Under the pieces are notes generated by a model. It was not told where the DNA came from and did not search any database. It saw nothing but the letters and a program-made list of their open reading frames with translations. A stretch of DNA of 64,000 nt from an uncultured Roseicyclus sp. (GTDB lineage Bacteria; Pseudomonadota; Alphaproteobacteria; Rhodobacterales; Rhodobacteraceae). Positions within the stretch are counted from its first letter, which is position 1. Each line of letters starts with the position of its first letter. The stretch covers positions 62,001-126,000 of the forward strand of contig CANLLF010000004.1 in NCBI GenBank assembly GCA_947491935.1. Reading direction: 5' to 3'. A program made the translations under genes and the position numbers. Positions 59,099 to 64,000 of the stretch are shown here, piece by piece.

Positions 59099-60348
59099 CT
59101 TTGGGCTGGGGTGGCATCGCGCGCTTGTGCCTGTGTAACATGGCCATCGGGGGCCTCGCCGCCCTGCCAGTGAACCTCTTCAACCGTCTGATGACCGTGG
59201 AACTCGCCTGGCCCGCCCTGCTGCCCGGCCTGCTGGTTGCGCTGCATTACGGCGTTCAGTTGACGCGACCCTATTGGGGCCACCGGTCAGACGCCAAAGG
59301 CGGGCGGACACCGTTCATTCTGGGCGGGGTCGCCTGTGTGGGCCTTGGCCTTGTGATGACCGCGTACGGAATCGCCTATGTTGAAGGTGGCGCGGTCGCG
59401 CTGGCGATCTGGATTGTCGCCTATGCGCTGATCGGGCTTGGCATCGGCGCGGCGGGCACATCGTTTCTGGCGCTTCTCGCCACAGCCGCACCCGATGATC
59501 GGAAACCGGCGGCGGCAACCTTCGCATGGCTCACGCTGATTTTCGGGGCCATCGCCGCCTCCATCGGCACAGGCATCGCGCTGGAGCCCTATTCAGCGGA
59601 TCGGCTGATGGCCGTTGTGCCGGTCGTGGCGCTGATCTGCCTGTTGCTGGCCTGGATCGCCACCGTGGGAACGGAAGCGCGCCTTGGCGCGGTCCCTGCC
59701 CCGGCGGAACCGCATCTGGGCCGCGCCCTGCGCGCCACATGGGAGGATCCGGCCGCCCGCGCCTTTACCGGTTTCGTGTTCCTGTCGATCCTGGCCTTCT
59801 ACCTGTCGGAGTTGGTGCTGGAGCCGTTTGCGGGCCACGTACACGGCTTGCCGCCGGAGGATTCCACCAAGCTGAGCGGCGCGAAAGACGGCGCGGCCCT
59901 TCTGGGCATGCTGGCCGCAGGCGCACTCTCCACCTTCCGGATCGGGGGCTTGCGCGGATGGGCCGTGATCGGGTGCGTGATCTCCGCCGTGGGGCTGATC
60001 GGCCTTGGATCCGGCCTGCCGCTGATCCCGTTCACGGTGATCCTCGGCCTTGGCAATGGCCTGTTCGTGGTGGGGGCCATCGGATCGATGATGCGCCTCG
60101 CCGCTGCCCAGGAAGGCGCGGCAGGCACGCGGATGGGCGTCTTTGGCGCGGCGCAGGCGATTGCCGCGGGCCTTGCCGGGCTGATCGCAACGGGCATCCT
60201 TGATGTCGCCCGCCTTGCCCTGCCGATAGAGGCCGCATACGGCACCGTCTTCGGGCTTGAGGCCATCCTGTTCCTCGCCGCGGCGCTGGTCGCCGGACGA
60301 CTTCTGAAATCGCGAACACCTTCGCCCACCCTGCAACCGGGAGAATGA
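59095..60348 (+). CDS. PucC-family membrane protein of the bchG-bchP operon (ORF428-like)
   Basis: A 417-residue, twelve-helix BCD/PucC family protein, related to lhaA (45431): LPVNLFNRLMTVELAWPALLPGLLVALHYGVQ and WGHRSDAKGGRTPFILGG mirror the LhaA motifs. Members here are known as ORF428-type proteins in Rhodobacter; proposed to help deliver bacteriochlorophyll to light-harvesting complexes. Coupled by ATGA overlaps on both sides, between bchG and bchP. Precise role unproven. Confidence 0.88.
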   Translation: MTLGWGGIARLCLCNMAIGGLAALPVNLFNRLMTVELAWPALLPGLLVALHYGVQLTRPYWGHRSDAKGGRTPFILGGVACVGLGLVMTAYGIAYVEGGAVALAIWIVAYALIGLGIGAAGTSFLALLATAAPDDRKPAAATFAWLTLIFGAIAASIGTGIALEPYSADRLMAVVPVVALICLLLAWIATVGTEARLGAVPAPAEPHLGRALRATWEDPAARAFTGFVFLSILAFYLSELVLEPFAGHVHGLPPEDSTKLSGAKDGAALLGMLAAGALSTFRIGGLRGWAVIGCVISAVGLIGLGSGLPLIPFTVILGLGNGLFVVGAIGSMMRLAAAQEGAAGTRMGVFGAAQAIAAGLAGLIATGILDVARLALPIEAAYGTVFGLEAILFLAAALVAGRLLKSRTPSPTLQPGE

Positions 60349-61532
60349 GCATGATCTATGACGCCATCGTTGTGGGAGGCGGCCCGTCTGGTGCCACCGC
60401 CGCCGAAGATCTGGCGCGGTCCGGTCATTTGGTGGCGTTCATCGATCGCGACGGGCGGATCAAGCCCTGCGGCGGTGCGATCCCGCCGCGCCTGATCGCG
60501 GATTTTCTGATCCCGGACGATCAGCTCGTCGCCAAGATCACCACGGCACGCATGATCTCCCCCACCAAACGCCGCGTCGACATCCCGATCGAGAACGGCT
60601 TTGTGGGTATGGTGGATCGAGAGCATTTCGACGAATTCCTGCGCGTGCGTGCGCAGGAGGCCGGGGCGGAGCGCTTCACCGGCACCTACACCAAGATCAC
60701 CCGCGATGCGGACGGCACCCATGTGCATTACCGCGACAAGGCGAGTGGTGACGAACAGACCCTAACCGGCAAGATCGTGATTGGGGCGGACGGCGCGCGA
60801 TCCAACGTGGCGCGGACGGAAGTGGCGGGAGGTGACAAGATCCCTTACGTGATCGCTTACCACGAGATCATCGAAAGCCCCGGTGCCCGTGGCGAATATG
60901 ACCCCAAGCGCTGCGATGTGATCTATGACGGCGCGATCAGCCCGGATTTCTACGGCTGGGTTTTCCCCCATGGCCAATCAGCCAGCGTCGGCATGGGCTC
61001 CATGGTCAAAGGCGTGGACCTCAAGGAAGCGACGGCAGCGTTGCGCGTGGCGTCCGGCCTCGAAGATTGCAAAACCATCCGCAAGGAAGGCGCGCCGATC
61101 CCGTTGAAACCGCTGGATCGCTGGGACAATGGCAGCGACGTGGTGCTGGCGGGTGACGCGGCGGGCGTTGTGGCGCCGTCCTCAGGTGAGGGCATTTATT
61201 ACGCGATGGTCGGGGGCCGTGTCGCGGCCACCGCTGCCGCCGCCACCCTGCAGTCGGGCCGCGTGAAGGATCTGCAACTGGCGCGCAAACTGTTCATGCG
61301 GGAACACAAGCAGGTTTTCAAAGTTCTCGGCGCGATGCAGAACGCCTATTACAAATCTGACGAGCGCCGCGAACGGTTCGTGACGCTGTGCCATGATATC
61401 GACGTGCAGCGCCTGACATTCGAGGCCTATATGAACAAGAAACTGGTCAAGGCCCGCCCGCTGGCGCATATCAAGATCGGTATCAAGAACCTCGCCCATC
61501 TGACCGGCCTCGTCTCAGCAACACGCGCATGA
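60345..61532 (+). CDS. bchP: Geranylgeranyl reductase
   Basis: Reduces the geranylgeranyl tail of bacteriochlorophyll (or its diphosphate) to phytyl. The 395-residue flavoprotein starts with the FAD/NAD(P) motif VVGGGPSGATAAEDLARSG (about residues 10-27) and has GDAAGVVAPSSGEGIYYAM in the middle, typical of ChlP/BchP. Its start overlaps the preceding stop, and its stop overlaps idi (ATGA), so it is part of the bchG operon; an ATG two codons later is an alternative. Confidence 0.96.
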   Translation: MSMIYDAIVVGGGPSGATAAEDLARSGHLVAFIDRDGRIKPCGGAIPPRLIADFLIPDDQLVAKITTARMISPTKRRVDIPIENGFVGMVDREHFDEFLRVRAQEAGAERFTGTYTKITRDADGTHVHYRDKASGDEQTLTGKIVIGADGARSNVARTEVAGGDKIPYVIAYHEIIESPGARGEYDPKRCDVIYDGAISPDFYGWVFPHGQSASVGMGSMVKGVDLKEATAALRVASGLEDCKTIRKEGAPIPLKPLDRWDNGSDVVLAGDAAGVVAPSSGEGIYYAMVGGRVAATAAAATLQSGRVKDLQLARKLFMREHKQVFKVLGAMQNAYYKSDERRERFVTLCHDIDVQRLTFEAYMNKKLVKARPLAHIKIGIKNLAHLTGLVSATRA

Positions 61533-62050
61533 CAATACACATTCCCACCTGGATCGACGGCACGTTGCAGCCTGTGGAGAAACTGGAGGCGCATCAGCGT
61601 GGCCTTCGGCACAAGGCGATTTCCGTCTTCATTCTTCGAGACGGTGATGTGCTGCTGCAACGGCGGGCGCTGGGGAAATATCATACGCCGGGTCTTTGGG
61701 CGAATACCTGCTGCACCCACCCCCACTGGGATGAAAGCGGTTTGGATTGTGCCATCCGGCGGCTGAATGAAGAGCTTGGGATCACGAATGTTCCGCTGAT
61801 CTACCGCGATACCGTTGAGTATCGCGCCGATGTCGGCGGTGGCCTGATCGAGCATGAGGTTGTGGATATCTTTGTGGGCGAAATGCCCCCAGGGACGGAG
61901 CCCGTGATGAACCCCGACGAGGTCATGGACACGATCTGGCACCCGCTCGACAGGTTGGCGGAAAAAGTGATGCAGGCGCCGGACGGGTTTACGCCCTGGC
62001 TCCAGATCTACCTGCGCGAGTATTCCGATTTGATTTTCAAGGATTCCTGA
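61529..62050 (+). CDS. idi: Isopentenyl-diphosphate delta-isomerase, type 1
   Basis: Interconverts IPP and DMAPP, supplying the prenyl units for carotenoids and the bacteriochlorophyll tail. A 173-residue Nudix-fold enzyme: the catalytic Cys is in NTCCTHP (residue 61 or 62), with Glu in the GGLIEHEVVD segment. It starts in an ATGA overlap with bchP, so supply of isoprenoid is tied to pigment assembly. Converges on dxs. Confidence 0.97.
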   Translation: MTIHIPTWIDGTLQPVEKLEAHQRGLRHKAISVFILRDGDVLLQRRALGKYHTPGLWANTCCTHPHWDESGLDCAIRRLNEELGITNVPLIYRDTVEYRADVGGGLIEHEVVDIFVGEMPPGTEPVMNPDEVMDTIWHPLDRLAEKVMQAPDGFTPWLQIYLREYSDLIFKDS

Positions 62051-62112
62051 AAAAGCAACCTACCCGGCAACCAAGGCCCGGGAAGAAATTGATCTACCTC
62101 GGCGGCCATTTG

Positions 62113-64000
62113 TTACGCGCTTGATCTGCCTTCGAACTTACCCACAGCAATGCCAAGAGCATCCAGCGCCGTATTCGCGATGTCGGATGCGGAGAGACCT
62201 GCATCCTCATACATCTCCGCCGGGCTCGCCTGATCGATGAAACGGTCGGGCAGATGCATGGTACGGACGGCACAACGCCCATCGAGCTGCCCTGTCGCGG
62301 CGAGATGGTGGAGGACGATGGCACCAAAGCCTAACATCGCCCCCTGCTCCACGGTAATGAGCGCCGTGTGATCGGCCATCAGCTGATCTACAAGCGCCGT
62401 ATCAAGCGGTTTGGCGAAACGGGCATCGGCAATGGTGACGGTCAGGCCGCGCGCTTCAAGGGCCGTGGCCGCATCCTTTGCCTCCTCCAGATGGGCACCG
62501 AGGGACAGGATCGCGACATCGCGACCCTCTTGGATCACACGGCCTTTGCCAATCTCCAACACCTCACCCCGCTCCGGCAGGTCAACGCCGGTGCCTTCGC
62601 CGCGCGGGTAGCGCAGGGCAATCGGGCCACCCTCATAGGCGGCGGCCGTCGCCATCATGTGCACCAATTCCGCCTCGTCCGCGCAGGCCATCACGGTCAT
62701 GTGGGGCAATGCCGCCAGATACCCGATATCGAAGGCACCCGCATGGGTCGGGCCATCGGCACCGACCAACCCCGCCCGGTCGATCATGAACCGCACGGGG
62801 AGCTTTTGCAGGGCAACGTCATGAACCACCTGATCGTAGCCCCGTTGCAAAAAGCTAGAGTAGATCGCGCAGAAGGGTTTGAGGCCACCGGCGGCCATGC
62901 CTGCGCTGAACGTGACCGCATGTTGTTCAGCTATGCCAACATCGAACACACGTTTGGGCATCGCCTTCTGCAGCGTCGCGATACCGGTCCCGCCGGGCAT
63001 TGCCGCCGTGACGCCGACGACGCGGGAATCCGTCTCTGCCATGCGCAATAGGATCTGCCCAAAGACGCTCGTGTAGCTCGGCGCGTTGGGGGCCGACTTC
63101 TTTTGCTGCCCCGTGGCGACATCGAACTTGGCGACACCGTGATAACAATCGTCAGACAGCTCGGCCGGGCTATACCCCTTCCCCTTCACGGTGACGGCAT
63201 GGATCAGGATCGGGCCATCCGCACGGGCCTTTGCGGCGCGCAGGGTCGTCAGAAGCTCCTCCATGTTGTGGCCATCGATGGGGCCGACATAGGTGAAGCC
63301 CAGATGCTCGAAAAGGGTCGCGGAGGGCTGGTGGCCCGTCACCAGTTCGCGCGCACGCTCTGCCCCTTTTCGGATGGGTGCCGGCAAGTTCGCCGCCACG
63401 CCGTCCGCAATGTCCTTGAGGGTCGCCAGCGGCGATTGCAGGTCGGTCAGGTAGCGCGACATCGCCCCGACCGGAGGCGCGATGGACATGTCATTGTCAT
63501 TCAGGATGACGAACAGGCGTTTGCCGAGGTCACCTGCATTGTTCAGCGCCTCGTAGGCCATACCCGCGGAGATGGACCCATCGCCGATAACGGCAATCGC
63601 GTCACCCGTCGCTTCCCCCAGATCGCTCGCGGCGGCGAACCCAAGGGCGGCGGATATGGAGGTCGAAGAATGGGCCGCGCCGAAGGGATCGTATTCCGAC
63701 TCGGACCGCTTGGTGAAGCCGGACAGCCCCCCCTTCTGGCGGAGCGTGCGGATACGGTCGCGCCGCCCGGTCAGCACCTTGTGCGGGTAGCATTGGTGGC
63801 CGACATCCCAGACAAGCTTGTCATAGGGCGTGTTGAATACAGCGTGGATGGCCACGGACAGCTCAACCACGCCAAGTGACGATCCAAGGTGGCCCCCGGT
63901 CTCCGAGACGGCGGAAATGACTTCCGCGCGCAGCTCATCGGCACATTGCGCCAGGTCCGCGTTGGACAGACGGCGCAGGTCCGATGGATAGGTAACGTTA
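62113..64000 (-). CDS. dxs: 1-deoxy-D-xylulose-5-phosphate synthase (partial, start beyond window)
   Basis: First enzyme of the MEP isoprenoid pathway, TPP-dependent, from pyruvate and glyceraldehyde phosphate. The window covers the C-terminal 628 residues; the frame stays open to the right edge, so the start lies outside. Seen: [33 protein letters not shown], the TPP motif [20 protein letters not shown]...NDNDMS, and [31 protein letters not shown]. Adjacent to the PGC, it suits carotenoid and phytyl supply. In Rhodobacter-like clusters, puf genes often lie on this side. Confidence 0.97.
   Translation of the reverse strand, partial: NVTYPSDLRRLSNADLAQCADELRAEVISAVSETGGHLGSSLGVVELSVAIHAVFNTPYDKLVWDVGHQCYPHKVLTGRRDRIRTLRQKGGLSGFTKRSESEYDPFGAAHSSTSISAALGFAAASDLGEATGDAIAVIGDGSISAGMAYEALNNAGDLGKRLFVILNDNDMSIAPPVGAMSRYLTDLQSPLATLKDIADGVAANLPAPIRKGAERARELVTGHQPSATLFEHLGFTYVGPIDGHNMEELLTTLRAAKARADGPILIHAVTVKGKGYSPAELSDDCYHGVAKFDVATGQQKKSAPNAPSYTSVFGQILLRMAETDSRVVGVTAAMPGGTGIATLQKAMPKRVFDVGIAEQHAVTFSAGMAAGGLKPFCAIYSSFLQRGYDQVVHDVALQKLPVRFMIDRAGLVGADGPTHAGAFDIGYLAALPHMTVMACADEAELVHMMATAAAYEGGPIALRYPRGEGTGVDLPERGEVLEIGKGRVIQEGRDVAILSLGAHLEEAKDAATALEARGLTVTIADARFAKPLDTALVDQLMADHTALITVEQGAMLGFGAIVLHHLAATGQLDGRCAVRTMHLPDRFIDQASPAEMYEDAGLSASDIANTALDALGIAVGKFEGRSSA

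Overview
The window (GC-rich, 64 kb) looks like a chromosome segment of an aerobic anoxygenic phototrophic alphaproteobacterium of the Rhodobacterales (Roseobacter or Rhodobacter type). The main evidence is a photosynthesis gene cluster (PGC) carrying the oxygen-dependent cyclase gene acsF, the spheroidene monooxygenase gene crtA, puhABC, and the ppaA/aerR-ppsR regulator pair. PpsR-type boxes (TGT-N12-ACA) sit at its divergent promoters. Lineage and lifestyle are inferred from gene content; no rRNA gene is present.

Left part (1-32 kb), mostly housekeeping and transport. It opens with an inorganic-carbon set: beta-carbonic anhydrase, an SbtA-type bicarbonate transporter and a small PII-like SbtB protein. 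Then come an SRPBCC protein, a DUF4139 protein, asd, a DEAD-box helicase, two MFS transporters, a ferric-iron binding protein, a HupE-type membrane protein divergent from a DUF4198 protein, leuD, leuB and leuC scattered over 12 kb, a LysR regulator divergent from a Rossmann-fold gene, tRNA-Pro(CGG), a phytanoyl-CoA dioxygenase-like gene, a fused iron ABC permease, an MscS channel, a TPP enzyme, an FMN reductase, and a divergent FAD oxidoreductase/MnmD pair that looks like a split MnmC.

PGC (32.4-64 kb). crtIB faces crtA-bchIDO across a promoter region with two PpsR boxes. A cytochrome c2-like gene and hemA follow. Reading leftwards from about 55.5 kb, one long unit runs bchF-bchN-bchB-bchH-bchL-bchM-lhaA-puhA-puhB-puhC-bciE(probable)-acsF-puhE-hemA-(cycA). 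Many of its junctions are ATGA-type overlaps. Divergent from bchF are ppaA (cobalamin-binding antirepressor) and ppsR (PAS/Fis-type repressor), then bchG, a PucC-family gene, bchP and idi. dxs, convergent with idi, runs off the right edge.

Together these genes make 5-aminolevulinate (hemA), insert Mg (bchHID), methylate (bchM), close ring E (acsF plus probable bciE), reduce ring D (bchLNB), hydrate the 3-vinyl group (bchF), attach and reduce the tail (bchG, bchP), supply isoprenoid (dxs, idi), make carotenoid (crtBIA), and build the reaction-centre H subunit and LH1 assembly factors. pufBALMC, bchCXYZ and crtCDEF are absent and presumably lie outside the window.

The most notable signals are: a GC-rich repeat inserted in frame into the bchB linker, with a second inverted copy just upstream of bchB; two strong hairpins in an AT-rich 3' end of bchM; a PpsR box almost touching the bchG start codon; divergent hupE-like and DUF4198 genes only 16 bp apart with overlapping ribosome-binding sites; and the carbonic anhydrase-SbtA-SbtB set.
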